Assembly: GCA_027563935.2 (NCBI GenBank)
Contig: CM050452.1
Coordinates: 31,256,850 to 31,320,849 of the forward strand
Reading direction: 5' to 3'
Source of the DNA: Costus lasius
Lineage: Eukaryota > Streptophyta > Magnoliopsida > Zingiberales > Costaceae
Length of the DNA stretch: 64,000 nucleotides
Part shown: positions 1 through 10,241 of the stretch, in pieces
Layout: every line of letters begins with the position of its first letter
How positions within the stretch are numbered: the first letter of the stretch is position 1
Notes under the pieces: model-generated
The model's input: only the letters and a program-made list of their open reading frames with translations
Databases searched by the model: none
What the model was told of the DNA's origin: nothing
Position numbers and translations under genes: made by a program

Positions 1-1095
1 TCCTCCACATTGGCAGTGGTGGGGATCCCCAGTTCCGGTGGTAGATCCAAGATGTAAGCGTTATCGTTGATCTTTTCTACAATGGTGAATGGTCCGAGTC
101 CTTTGGCGTCCAACTTGCGGCCAGATCCATGGATGCGCTCCTCCCTGATCCGCAGTATAACCTGTTCACCTACAGAGAATATCCTTTCTCGGCGTTTCTT
201 GTTAGCACTCTTGCGATAGGAATTTACAGCATCAAGCATTTGACAATATATTTCATGATGTAAATGAGACATGTGAGTAGCAAAATCTTTAGCAGACATA
301 GAAATATGAGAGTGCCTAGGTAAAGGAAACAAGTCAACAGGTTTTCTGGGCTGGTACCCTAAGTTGGCCTGAAAAGGGGACAATCCTGTGGTTTTGTTGA
401 CAACACTATTATAGGAGAACTCGGCAATGGGCAACAGCTTATCCCATGTGCCTGGGTGCTCTCCTACCAAACTCCTCAAAATGCTCCCTAGTGATCGATT
501 GACCACTTCGGTCTGCCCATCCGTCTGAGGATGATAGGCCGTGGAGAATTTGAGTTTGGTTCCCAACATAGCCCACAGGGTTTTCCAGAAATGTCCAACA
601 AACCTGGAATCCCTATCAGAAACTATAGTCAGAGGGGTACCTCTATGTTTAACAACCTCCTTAAAGAATAACCTAGCTACATGCGATGCATCTGTGGTTT
701 TGTAGCAAGGTATAAAGTGTGCCATCTTGGTAAACCTATCCACTACGACAAAAATAGAATCATGTCTGGAGGGAGTCCTTGGTAAACCTAAGATGAAGTC
801 CATGCTAATGTCTTGCCAAGGTGCGTGAGGGATGGGTAGGGGTGTGTACAGACCATAGTTATGCTTCTGAGTTTTCCTAGTCTGACACGTCCTACAATGT
901 TTGACAATCTTAGCTACATCCCTATTGAGGTTCGGCCAGAAGAACCGCTCCTCCACTAAGGCTTGAGTCTTGTCCCGGCCATGGTGCCCGGCAGACCCTA
1001 CTCCGTGGATCTCCCATACAAGGAAGTCTCGGATTGAGGTCTTGGGAATGCACAACTTTGGCCCAAGAAACAGAAACTCATCCCTTAGGGTATAG
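1..1095 (-). pseudogene. Gypsy-A pol, integrase part (separated by copia-1)
   Basis: Read on the minus strand, this stretch stays open from 1095 to the window edge. It encodes the Ty3/gypsy integrase that joins element cDNA to host DNA. Near 960-1000 it has the GHHGRDKT part of the zinc-binding HHCC region, with CRTCQ near 890. The catalytic core follows: MDFILGLP near 800, VSDRD near 620 and GQTEVVNRSLG near 500-530. The C-terminal NDNAY/LDLPPELG region reaches the window start. It continues the minus-strand reverse transcriptase/RNase H at 10242-13526, from which copia-1 separates it. I see no stop inside this piece, but the gene as a whole is broken. It closely resembles the gypsy-C integrase at 15301-16684. 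Confidence 0.9.
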
Positions 1096-2818
1096 TGTTG
1101 GGGTATGCCCTTAAGGCTAATGTTTGAGGCCTTGGGATTGTATAAGTATCATGTAATAAACTCTTAAGTTTATAATAAGGCATGGTTGTTATTCAGGTTG
1201 TTACCTTGTCTGCTGTAATAAGTGTACTTCTGAATAATGTCTCAAAGCTGTTCAGCTAGGCTGACAGGCTATAAGTCCTTAGTCGAGATATCTTGGTGAA
1301 CATGAGACAGCCTTGATATGATGGAGACTAATATGAGTGCTAATCTTATAGGATGCTTCGAGCATGGAATAAGATGTAGACTCATGGGTACATTGGATGT
1401 ACTGGACAGACCCTACTGGGATATTGCATTGCTTGTCACAATGTGAATGATCCCTGTAAGCAGCAAGTGGCACATGTCCTTTGACTTGAGATCACTTGTG
1501 TTTCTAAATGATGATTGTCATTGTTTTGAGGTAGTTCAATATCATTTGAAATATAATGATTATAGACTATCTTGGATGGTGAGCTTGAATCAGGTTAGGG
1601 CACTAGTGATAGATAAAGGATTGCCGTCTCCTTGTTTAAGGAGTGTGATGTTCTAAAGGCCCCCCTATATGAGATGATTGAGGTAGTGTATGGCCATACC
1701 CAGATGACTATGTGCATCTGATCTAATCATGCTCATCGTATTGGAGTTACAAGCTTGACATGCTTGTCCAATAAGAACATCCAGTGGCAAAGGACATATG
1801 TGTGCCTTGTGAGTTTTGATTCACACTTGTGTCATGGTTTGGGTGTAGTCTTGGAAGACTATTTCCTTTATATCGGGAGACAGTGATGTGTTGCTAGATA
1901 CCCCTCACTGATCGTGATAACGTAAGTTGTCGTTACCGACATTTAAAGGAAACCCTTAGGGTCGCACAATTTGATGATATGGCTTTCTTGAGTCAGATCG
2001 TGTGGACTGAATTGTATGGGTTCAGTTTAAAGGGGTTTAATCTCTGATTGCAAGTGAGATCTAGCCTGATCATGTTTGATTGATTAGGGCTTTAGATCGG
2101 TAAGCTTCGATCGAGAGAGATGATGCTAGATCGGTGAGATCAGGAGCATCAGGAGATGAACGGCTAGATCATGAGCCATTTGGTTCATAGAGGGTCTAGA
2201 CCATGCCTTGGCTTGGCTTGGTTTGAGTTTGGTCTTTGGGCCAAATCGAATTGAACCAAAGCATGAACCGGTTCACTAGGTGAACGCATGGTTCATCAAG
2301 AGGGGCGTTTTGGCGTTGGAGAGTGGCTTCATGACTTTCCATTTTGGGAAGTCATGTAACGTCATTTGTCTTGATGTCGCCGAAGTGCATTTGCTCTCTT
2401 GTCTTTGCGTTTTGTTTTTGAGAAAAAAAGAGAGCTTGCTTGCCATCTCGTGTGGAAGGAAGTGGACGACAAGAACAAGCGCTCGGCCAAGGAAACTTCT
2501 CCATCATCCTAACATTCGATCAAGGACACCTTGCGCATCCTTGCTAGCACAAGGAGATCCAAGGAGAAGCCATCTTCTCTTGTGTGTGATTATCTTCGGA
2601 GAAGGGGCACTTGCGCCTTTGCTTCCAAAACTCCATCTAAACCGAGATGGCTATGGTATGAGTCTCAACTTCACCAAGTTGAACATATGTTTATGCTAAG
2701 ATTCTTGAAAACCTTTTGCTTCCGCTTGCAATGGTGATGCGCCACCCCTTTAAGGTTTTCGCCCCCCTCTTGAAAGGGATTTTGTTTACTTGCGCTCCCC
2801 CATGAAGGGGACACTTCA
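1096..2818 (+). repeat. Copia-1 5' LTR
   Basis: The LTR starts TGTTGGGGTATGCCC and ends GGGGACACTTCA, and is repeated at 8514-10236. It should carry the element's promoter and polyadenylation signal, but I could not pick a convincing TATA box by eye. A short inverted repeat, CAGTGA (1881-1886) with TCACTG (1905-1910), lies in its middle. Short ORFs in it, such as 2280-2699, have no recognisable product and are treated as chance. Confidence 0.95.
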
Positions 2819-2819
2819 A

Positions 2820-2832
2820 TTGGTATCAGAGC
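2820..2832 (+). other. Copia-1 primer-binding site
   Basis: TTGGTATCAGAGC starts two bases past the LTR end. TGGTATCAGAGC is complementary to the 3' end of plant initiator-Met tRNA, the usual primer for minus-strand DNA synthesis in plant LTR elements. Confidence 0.93.
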
Positions 2833-4608
2833 GCCGGTTGAAGCATAATCATATGATTGCTTGATATACTATGTGATCCATGTTTGCGCATCTACATGTA
2901 TGTTGATCTTGTTTGACATATGTTATCTCTTCATGCGAGTATGCTAGATAATAGTATGTTTATATTTGCGCATGTATGAGAGTTATGTTGATTGGCGCAT
3001 ATATGTTGGTTGCGGTTATACCATGTTGTTGTTGTTTTTCTAAAACCTAAATGACATGCGCGCCCAACTAGATCTAAGATGTACCTATTGTAAACCCTTA
3101 GATGGGTTGATGGGGTTGAAAGCTTCATCTAGAATGGATCAAACTAGTCTGATCAGACCATCTGACAGCCTAGATGGGTTGACCAGATAGCACCTGTGCG
3201 CAAGCACGAGGTGGCTATAGGTCGACTGCATCCAAGGCGTGTAGCGAGGTCTGATTGAGACAACTTCTGAACACACTTGAGTTAGGCCCGGGGTCACACC
3301 CGCTTGCCAAAACTCATGAGGGTGGTTCAGCCCTTGGCGCATGCATGGTTGACCATCAGGTCAACTCGGGTCAGTTAGGACTCGGTGCATGCAAGGGAAA
3401 AGGATCTATCTAGATGGATGAGTGGATCCCTATCAATGGACCATTGTAAGGTTGTAGGGCACATAAGGAAATTAAAAGTGATGCCTATGGGGTTTTCAAA
3501 ATTTTAATTTCTTGATTGGATCACATGATGATTGAAACCATATGCTTGTTTATTTACTCTTATGTGGGTTGCCCTATTGTGTGCTGTGCTGGGGCCTGTG
3601 AGCCTGGATTTAAAGTTGTAAATTAATTTGTGATCTGCGAATCACATTGTACTTAATTTATAATGTATTGTTGACCTGCGAGTCAACCTTGTCTAGATAG
3701 ATCAAAAATGTATTTTGATTAGACAAGAGCACAAAGGCACACATCCAAGAGGAGCATTCACCTGGTGGCGCACCTGAGGTGCTCTTGGCGCTAGAGCCCT
3801 AGGTTGGACCAGATGTGAGGCCAAGGAGCTCAAGTGAAGACTTAAGTAAAATTAAGGTCTTACTAGGGTTCATGGGCTTTTACCACATAAGATCATGCTT
3901 TCTACTTATTGCTAATAATTAGAATTGCATGTTTAAGTTTATCTTCTGCTATAGCCATAGGACATGCCTGATAGTAAGAAGATAAAAGACCGTTAAAATC
4001 CAACGCTAATATATCAAGCTCGTAAGCCTTCTGACGCGAAACCTCACCGTTCTGACTATCGTTGGAGCCGTGTTGAACCCACTCAGTGGGCACGTCCATC
4101 TATCTTCAGACGGTGCTGGATTACACCTGCGTGTTACAGAGCAGGGATTTATCCCTTCTCGTTGCTCAGCATAGCACGTGGTGGTCCAGGGAGTAGGTCA
4201 GGTCAGCTTGACCATGTAGACTACATATGTGGCGCATATGGTAGCACATGGAGGCAGCCATCTCTGGGATCAGAGACTGTGTTGTACCAACTCAGTTGGC
4301 ACAGTCTGCTGGATTGCCAAGATGAAGGGGAATCGCACGGGTTGGGCGATTGGCTGGGACAGCCTACCAGAAATTAGTGCTTGTCATCTCTGTGCATCTT
4401 ATCTCGCTTGAGCGGGACGCGGAGACCAAGTATGAAATCTGGATCCCATCTCACTAAAAGAGTGTTACTCTTTCGGACTGTTTACTGGATTTTTCAGTCA
4501 GACAAAATAGTGAGAAAAGAATCTTTCTTAAGTCCTGGATTGATTCTGAAACATTGATACTGACCTTGCTGTTCTTGCCTGTTGTAGATTCCTGCAGCAA
4601 CGAACACC
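2833..4608 (+). other. Copia-1 non-coding 5' leader with small hairpins
   Basis: About 1.8 kb separates the primer-binding site from gag-pol. I see no convincing ORF in it. It has three compact inverted repeats: CCCAC-TCA-GTGGG (4078-4090), CCAAC-TCA-GTTGG (4287-4299) and TCTCGC-TTGA-GCGGGA (about 4402-4417). They recur in the copia-3 leader, and the last has a covarying counterpart in copia-2. The leader ends in TTGTAG just before the coding frame, which looks like a 3' splice site. Packaging or dimerisation signals are a plausible role but are inferred. Confidence 0.7.
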
Positions 4609-7600
4609 ATGAGCTTCAATGTGCGATCCCTACTGGAAAGGGAGAAGTTTGCTGGGCCGAACTTCTCTGACTGGTTCGGACACCTTAAGATTGTTCTTAA
4701 GGCAGAGAGGAAACTGTATGTCCTCGAGACGGCGATACCGCCGCAGCCCGCTCCGAACGCCGCAAGGGCGGTTCGGGATGCCTACGAAAAGCACGTCAAT
4801 GATAGCATTGATGTCGCTTGCCTGATGCTAGCGTCTATGACGCCACCGCTGCAGCGTCAGCATGAGGATATGTCGGCTATAGAAATTATAGCGAACCTCA
4901 AGATGCTGTATGCTGCACAGGCGAGGACTGAGCGCTATAATCTGACGAAGCTCTTCTTTCAGAGCAAACTGGCTGAGGGGAGCCCAGTGGGAGCTCATGT
5001 GCTCAAGATGATTGGGCACAAGGAGGCTCTAGAGAAACTGGGGCATACCGTCCACCAGGAGCTTGCTGTGGACATTATTCTACAGTCTCTTCCGCCTTCT
5101 TTCGATGCGTTCATCATTAATTTTAATATGAACAAAATCGATTGTACGCCGGCAGAGCTGCTGAATATGCTCTTGACAACTGAGGAAACTCTGAAGGGTA
5201 AGCCTTCAACCTCTGTCTTAATGGTTCCTTCAAGGAACAAGAAGAAGGGGAAGAAGGGCAAGACCCCTGTCAAGAATTACAGCAAGGCCCTGAAACAGAA
5301 GGTGAAGCGGTCGAAGGACAACAGGTGTTTCCACTGTGGCCAGCTGGGTCACTGGAAAAAGGACTGTAAAGCGCTCCAAGGAGATAAGAGGGGAAGCATC
5401 GCTTCTGGCTCAGGTATATATGTGACTGAGGTCATGTTATCTTCTTCTACCATTTCATGGGTGTTGGACACCGCATGTGGAGTTCACATTTGTTCAAATG
5501 TGCAGGAACTCAAGAGAAGAAGGCAGGTGGGACAGCATGAGGTAGACCTACGAGTTGGAAACGGGGCACGGGTTGCTGCTGTTGCTGTAGGAGACTATTT
5601 CATTACTTTACCATCTGGCATTGTATTAGAATTGAACAATTGTTATTTTGTACCAAGTATCACCAAGAATATTATCTCCATTCCTGCTCTAGTCAGGAAA
5701 GGATTTGCCTTTGAATGCAAGATTTCAAAGTGTGTTTTAACTTTTGATAATATTGTGTATGCGACTGGTTCAATTAACAATGGGTTATACATGTTGGACA
5801 TGGAAAATTCTATACAAAACATTGATAATAAGAAAGCCAAGTATGCTGATGACAGCACCTTGCTATGGCATAGTCGTTTAGGCCATATAAACGAGAAGCG
5901 CATTAAGCGGTTGCATGATCATGGACTGCTGGGATCATTCTCCTATGAGGAGATTGATACATGCAAAGCTTGTTTGATGGGTAAAATGATGAAGTCTCCT
6001 TTTCTTCACAAAGGGCAAAGGACTTCAGGTTTACTGGACCTTATACACAGTGATGTGTGTGGGCCATTTAGTAAACATGCCAGAGGTGGCTATCAGTACT
6101 TCATTACCTTTACTGATGATTTCAGTAGGTATGGGTATGTCTATTTAATGAGACATAAAAGTGAATCTTTTGACAAGTTCAAAGAGTTCAAAAATGAAGT
6201 ACAAAATCAGCTAGGCCGAAATATCAAGGCACTTCGTTCTGATCGAGGTGGTGAATACCTGAGTCATGCGTTTACTGACTATCTGAAGGAGTGTGGGATT
6301 ATCTCACAGCTCACTCCGCCAGGAACACCGCAGTGGAATGGTGTGTCCGAGAGGAGAAATAGAACGTTACTTGATATGGTTCGTTCTATGATGAGTCAGG
6401 CTACTCTTCCATATTCCTTTTGGGGTTTTGCACTGGAAACAGCTGCAAAGGTACTAAACCGAGTGCCATCCAAGGCAGTTTCAAAGACGCCATATGAGTT
6501 ATGGTATGGGAAACAGCCTAGCTTGACATTTATCAGGATCTGGGGTTGCGAGGCTTATGTCAAAAAGCTCGCCTCTGGGAAACTGGAAAGCAGATCTGAG
6601 AAATGTATCTTTGTCGGTTACCCTAAGGAAACTAAGGGTTATTATTTCTACGATCCCAAAGAGAACAAGGTTTTTGTTGCTCGGACGGCCATATTTCTTG
6701 AGAAGGAGTTTCTTCTGCAAGAGGCCAGTGGGAGAGAAATAAAGCTGGATGAGATTCCAGAGGAAGGACAAAGTAGTCAAGCAGAGTTGGATGAGCCTGA
6801 GCCGGTAGATCAGGTTATTGAACAACCTGAGGCTCAGATATCACGGGAACCGCGAAGATCGGGTAGGATCCGTCGACAGCCTGAGCGCTATGACGGAGTC
6901 TACATCATTGATAATGATGAACCCCTAACTTATGCGGATGCGGTCAGTGGACCGGAGTCAGCTAGATGGCTTGATGCTATGCGAGCCGAGATGGACTCCA
7001 TGTCAGATAACCAAGTCTGGGATTTGGTTGATCCGCCTCCGGGAGTAATCCCTATAGGCTGTAAATGGATCTTCAAGAAGAAGATTGACATGGATGGTAA
7101 CGTGGTTACCTATAAAGGCAGACTAGTTGCGAAAGGTTTCAAACAAATCTACGGGATAGATTATGATGAAACTTTCTCTCCTGTAGCCATGTTTAAGTCT
7201 ATTCGGATTCTTTTCGCGATAGCAGCATATTACGACTATGAGATCTGGCAGATGGATGTGAAAACAGCTTTCCTTAATGGAAATCTGGATGAGGATGTGT
7301 ATATGACACAACCTGAGGGTTTCACTAATCCAGCAGATCGTCATAAAATATGCAAGTTAAAGAAGTCCATTTATGGACTTAAACAAGCATCAAGAAGCTG
7401 GAACATTCGTTTTGATGAATCAATCTCTGAGTTTGGTTTCATCAAGAACGAGGATGACCCGTGTGTATATAAGAGGTTTAGTGGGAGCGTGATTACATTC
7501 CTAATCCTCTACGTCGATGATATCTTGATCATTGGAAATGATATTCCTGAACTGCATGCTGTTAAAGCATGGTTAGGAAAATGTTTCCAGATGAAAGATT

Positions 7601-8493
7601 TAGGAGAAGCAGCCTATGTACTAGGTGTGAAGATCTACAGGGATAGATCTAAGAGGCTTCTCGGGCTGTGCCAGAGTACTTACATCGATAAGGTCCTGGA
7701 GAGATTCCATTTAGAGAATTCTAAACGTGGATATCTTCCAGTCAGACATGGTCTGAATCTTTCGAAGAGTCAGTGTCCACAAACACAGACTGAGAAAGAT
7801 GAAATGGACAATACGCCTTATGCTTCGGCTATTGGGTCCATTATGTATGCGATGTTGTGTACTCGCCCAGACGTCGCTTACGGGTTAAGCGTGACCAGTC
7901 GATTCCAAAGTAATCCAGGTTTGGCGCACTGGATTGCGGTCAAGAACATCTTAAAATATCTGCGGAGGACCAAAGATATGTTCTTGATATATGGTGGTCA
8001 GGAAGAACTCAGTATAGAGGGATATACTGACGCTTCGTTCCAGTCGGACCAGGATGATTTCCGATCGCAATCAGGCTATGTTTTTAGCTTGAATGGTGGA
8101 GTAGTGGTGTGGAAGAGTTTCAAACAGTCTACTGTTGCTGATTCCACAACTGAAGCCGAGTATGTTGCAGCCTCGGAAGCATCCAAGGAGGCAGTGTGGA
8201 TTCGTAAGTTCGTGAGAGAACTTGGTGTCGTTCCTTCGAGTGCTGATCCTTTGGTTATCTTCTGTGATAACACTGGAGCAATCGCACAAGCAAAGGAACC
8301 ACGGTCGCACCAGAAGTCCAAGCACATACAGAGACGGTTTCACTTGATCCGGGAGATCATTGATCGAGGCGAGATCAAGATTTGCAAGGTTCATACAGAT
8401 GACAATCTGGCAGACCCGCTTACCAAGCCTCTGGCGCAGCAGAAGCATGAGAAGCACTGTAATAATATGGGTTTGAGATTTCTCAACCATTAG
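4609..8493 (+). CDS. gag-pol: Copia-1 Gag-Pol polyprotein (intact)
   Basis: This single 1294-codon Ty1/copia frame makes the capsid and replication enzymes. Domains in order: a UBN2-type Gag (about 10-200); a CCHC zinc knuckle at C240, C243, H248 and C253; a retropepsin with D287 in DTACG; the GAG-pre-integrase zinc region from H421; an integrase core with D482 (HSDVCGP), D545 (RSDRGGEY) and E581 (VSERRNR), giving D-35-E spacing; a reverse transcriptase with YVDD at 968-971; and RNase H from D1141 (YTDAS). No stop or frameshift is present and all catalytic residues I checked are intact. The ATG at 4609 lies in a ccATGAGC context. An upstream in-frame A-A-T-N-T stretch matches the copia-2 N-terminus, so the true start may lie in an upstream exon. 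The stop falls just before the purine tract. Confidence 0.95.
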   Translation: MSFNVRSLLEREKFAGPNFSDWFGHLKIVLKAERKLYVLETAIPPQPAPNAARAVRDAYEKHVNDSIDVACLMLASMTPPLQRQHEDMSAIEIIANLKMLYAAQARTERYNLTKLFFQSKLAEGSPVGAHVLKMIGHKEALEKLGHTVHQELAVDIILQSLPPSFDAFIINFNMNKIDCTPAELLNMLLTTEETLKGKPSTSVLMVPSRNKKKGKKGKTPVKNYSKALKQKVKRSKDNRCFHCGQLGHWKKDCKALQGDKRGSIASGSGIYVTEVMLSSSTISWVLDTACGVHICSNVQELKRRRQVGQHEVDLRVGNGARVAAVAVGDYFITLPSGIVLELNNCYFVPSITKNIISIPALVRKGFAFECKISKCVLTFDNIVYATGSINNGLYMLDMENSIQNIDNKKAKYADDSTLLWHSRLGHINEKRIKRLHDHGLLGSFSYEEIDTCKACLMGKMMKSPFLHKGQRTSGLLDLIHSDVCGPFSKHARGGYQYFITFTDDFSRYGYVYLMRHKSESFDKFKEFKNEVQNQLGRNIKALRSDRGGEYLSHAFTDYLKECGIISQLTPPGTPQWNGVSERRNRTLLDMVRSMMSQATLPYSFWGFALETAAKVLNRVPSKAVSKTPYELWYGKQPSLTFIRIWGCEAYVKKLASGKLESRSEKCIFVGYPKETKGYYFYDPKENKVFVARTAIFLEKEFLLQEASGREIKLDEIPEEGQSSQAELDEPEPVDQVIEQPEAQISREPRRSGRIRRQPERYDGVYIIDNDEPLTYADAVSGPESARWLDAMRAEMDSMSDNQVWDLVDPPPGVIPIGCKWIFKKKIDMDGNVVTYKGRLVAKGFKQIYGIDYDETFSPVAMFKSIRILFAIAAYYDYEIWQMDVKTAFLNGNLDEDVYMTQPEGFTNPADRHKICKLKKSIYGLKQASRSWNIRFDESISEFGFIKNEDDPCVYKRFSGSVITFLILYVDDILIIGNDIPELHAVKAWLGKCFQMKDLGEAAYVLGVKIYRDRSKRLLGLCQSTYIDKVLERFHLENSKRGYLPVRHGLNLSKSQCPQTQTEKDEMDNTPYASAIGSIMYAMLCTRPDVAYGLSVTSRFQSNPGLAHWIAVKNILKYLRRTKDMFLIYGGQEELSIEGYTDASFQSDQDDFRSQSGYVFSLNGGVVVWKSFKQSTVADSTTEAEYVAASEASKEAVWIRKFVRELGVVPSSADPLVIFCDNTGAIAQAKEPRSHQKSKHIQRRFHLIREIIDRGEIKICKVHTDDNLADPLTKPLAQQKHEKHCNNMGLRFLNH

Positions 8494-8502
8494 ATTAAGT
8501 GC

Positions 8503-8513
8503 AAGTGGGAGAT
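8503..8513 (+). other. Copia-1 polypurine tract
   Basis: AAGTGGGAGAT directly abuts the TG of the 3' LTR. The same tract precedes the 3' LTRs of copia-2, -3 and -4. It primes plus-strand DNA synthesis. Confidence 0.88.
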
Positions 8514-10236
8514 TGTTGGGGTATGCCCTTAAGGCTAATGTTTGAGGCCTTGGGATTGTATAAGTATCATGTAATAAACTCTTAAGTTTATAATAAGGCA
8601 TGGTTGTTATTCAGGTTGTTACCTTGTCTGCTGTAATAAGTGTACTTCTGAATAATGTCTCAAAGCTGTTCAGCTAGGCTGACAGGCTATAAGTCCTTAG
8701 TCGAGATATCTTGGTGAACATGAGACAGCCTTGATATGATGGAGACTAATATGAGTGCTAATCTTATAGGATGCTTCGAGCATGGAATAAGATGTAGACT
8801 CATGGGTACATTGGATGTACTGGACAGACCCTACTGGGATATTGCATTGCTTGTCACAATGTGAATGATCCCTGTAAGCAGCAAGTGGCACATGTCCTTT
8901 GACTTGAGATCACTTGTGTTTCTAAATGATGATTGTCATTGTTTTGAGGTAGTTCAATATCATTTGAAATATAATGATTATAGACTATCTTGGATGGTGA
9001 GCTTGAATCAGGTTAGGGCACTAGTGATAGATAAAGGATTGCCGTCTCCTTGTTTAAGGAGTGTGATGTTCTAAAGGCCCCCCTATATGAGATGATTGAG
9101 GTAGTGTATGGCCATACCCAGATGACTATGTGCATCTGATCTAATCATGCTCATCGTATTGGAGTTACAAGCTTGACATGCTTGTCCAATAAGAACATCC
9201 AGTGGCAAAGGACATATGTGTGCCTTGTGAGTTTTGATTCACACTTGTGTCATGGTTTGGGTGTAGTCTTGGAAGACTATTTCCTTTATATCGGGAGACA
9301 GTGATGTGTTGCTAGATACCCCTCACTGATCGTGATAACGTAAGTTGTCGTTACCGACATTTAAAGGAAACCCTTAGGGTCGCACAATTTGATGATATGG
9401 CTTTCTTGAGTCAGATCGTGTGGACTGAATTGTATGGGTTCAGTTTAAAGGGGTTTAATCTCTGATTGCAAGTGAGATCTAGCCTGATCATGTTTGATTG
9501 ATTAGGGCTTTAGATCGGTAAGCTTCGATCGAGAGAGATGATGCTAGATCGGTGAGATCAGGAGCATCAGGAGATGAACGGCTAGATCATGAGCCATTTG
9601 GTTCATAGAGGGTCTAGACCATGCCTTGGCTTGGCTTGGTTTGAGTTTGGTCTTTGGGCCAAATCGAATTGAACCAAAGCATGAACCGGTTCACTAGGTG
9701 AACGCATGGTTCATCAAGAGGGGCGTTTTGGCGTTGGAGAGTGGCTTCATGACTTTCCATTTTGGGAAGTCATGTAACGTCATTTGTCTTGATGTCGCCG
9801 AAGTGCATTTGCTCTCTTGTCTTTGCGTTTTGTTTTTGAGAAAAAAAGAGAGCTTGCTTGCCATCTCGTGTGGAAGGAAGTGGACGACAAGAACAAGCGC
9901 TCGGCCAAGGAAACTTCTCCATCATCCTAACATTCGATCAAGGACACCTTGCGCATCCTTGCTAGCACAAGGAGATCCAAGGAGAAGCCATCTTCTCTTG
10001 TGTGTGATTATCTTCGGAGAAGGGGCACTTGCGCCTTTGCTTCCAAAACTCCATCTAAACCGAGATGGCTATGGTATGAGTCTCAACTTCACCAAGTTGA
10101 ACATATGTTTATGCTAAGATTCTTGAAAACCTTTTGCTTCCGCTTGCAATGGTGATGCGCCACCCCTTTAAGGTTTTCGCCCCCCTCTTGAAAGGGATTT
10201 TGTTTACTTGCGCTCCCCCATGAAGGGGACACTTCA
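8514..10236 (+). repeat. Copia-1 3' LTR
   Basis: The copy of 1096-2818 has the same length (1723 bp) and no difference that I found. It ends ACTTCA and is followed by the TATAG target duplication. A gypsy-A ORF on the minus strand appears to run into it (to 10109), but that tail is LTR read-through. Confidence 0.95.
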
Positions 10237-10241
10237 TATAG

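Larger units (their letters stand above)
1096..10236 (+). mobile_element. Copia-1, complete LTR retrotransposon
   Basis: This 9141-bp element is flanked by the 5-bp duplication TATAG (1091-1095 and 10237-10241). In order it holds a 5' LTR (1096-2818), a Met-tRNA primer-binding site, a 1.8-kb leader, one gag-pol frame (4609-8493), a purine tract and a 3' LTR (8514-10236). Both LTRs are 1723 bp and looked identical wherever I compared them. Chance ORFs inside them translate identically too. The lineage looks Tork/Angela-like from the LTR start (TGTTGGGGTATGCCC) and the domain order PR-IN-RT-RH. It is inserted in gypsy-A between RNase H and integrase. It is the youngest-looking element here and could be transposition-competent. 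Confidence 0.96.

Noticed and set aside
2280..2699. 139-codon ORF, repeated at 9698-10117
   Set aside because: It lies wholly in the copia-1 LTRs; the two copies are identical only because the LTRs are. No recognisable domain, and low-complexity untranslated-type sequence.
2820..2832. tRNA-Met gene remnants at the TGGTATCAGAGC sites
   Set aside because: Only 12-13 bases match and each sits just after a 5' LTR, so they are primer-binding sites.
10109..10241. Apparent C-terminal extension of the gypsy-A RNase H ORF
   Set aside because: It is copia-1 3' LTR sequence beyond the TATAG junction.
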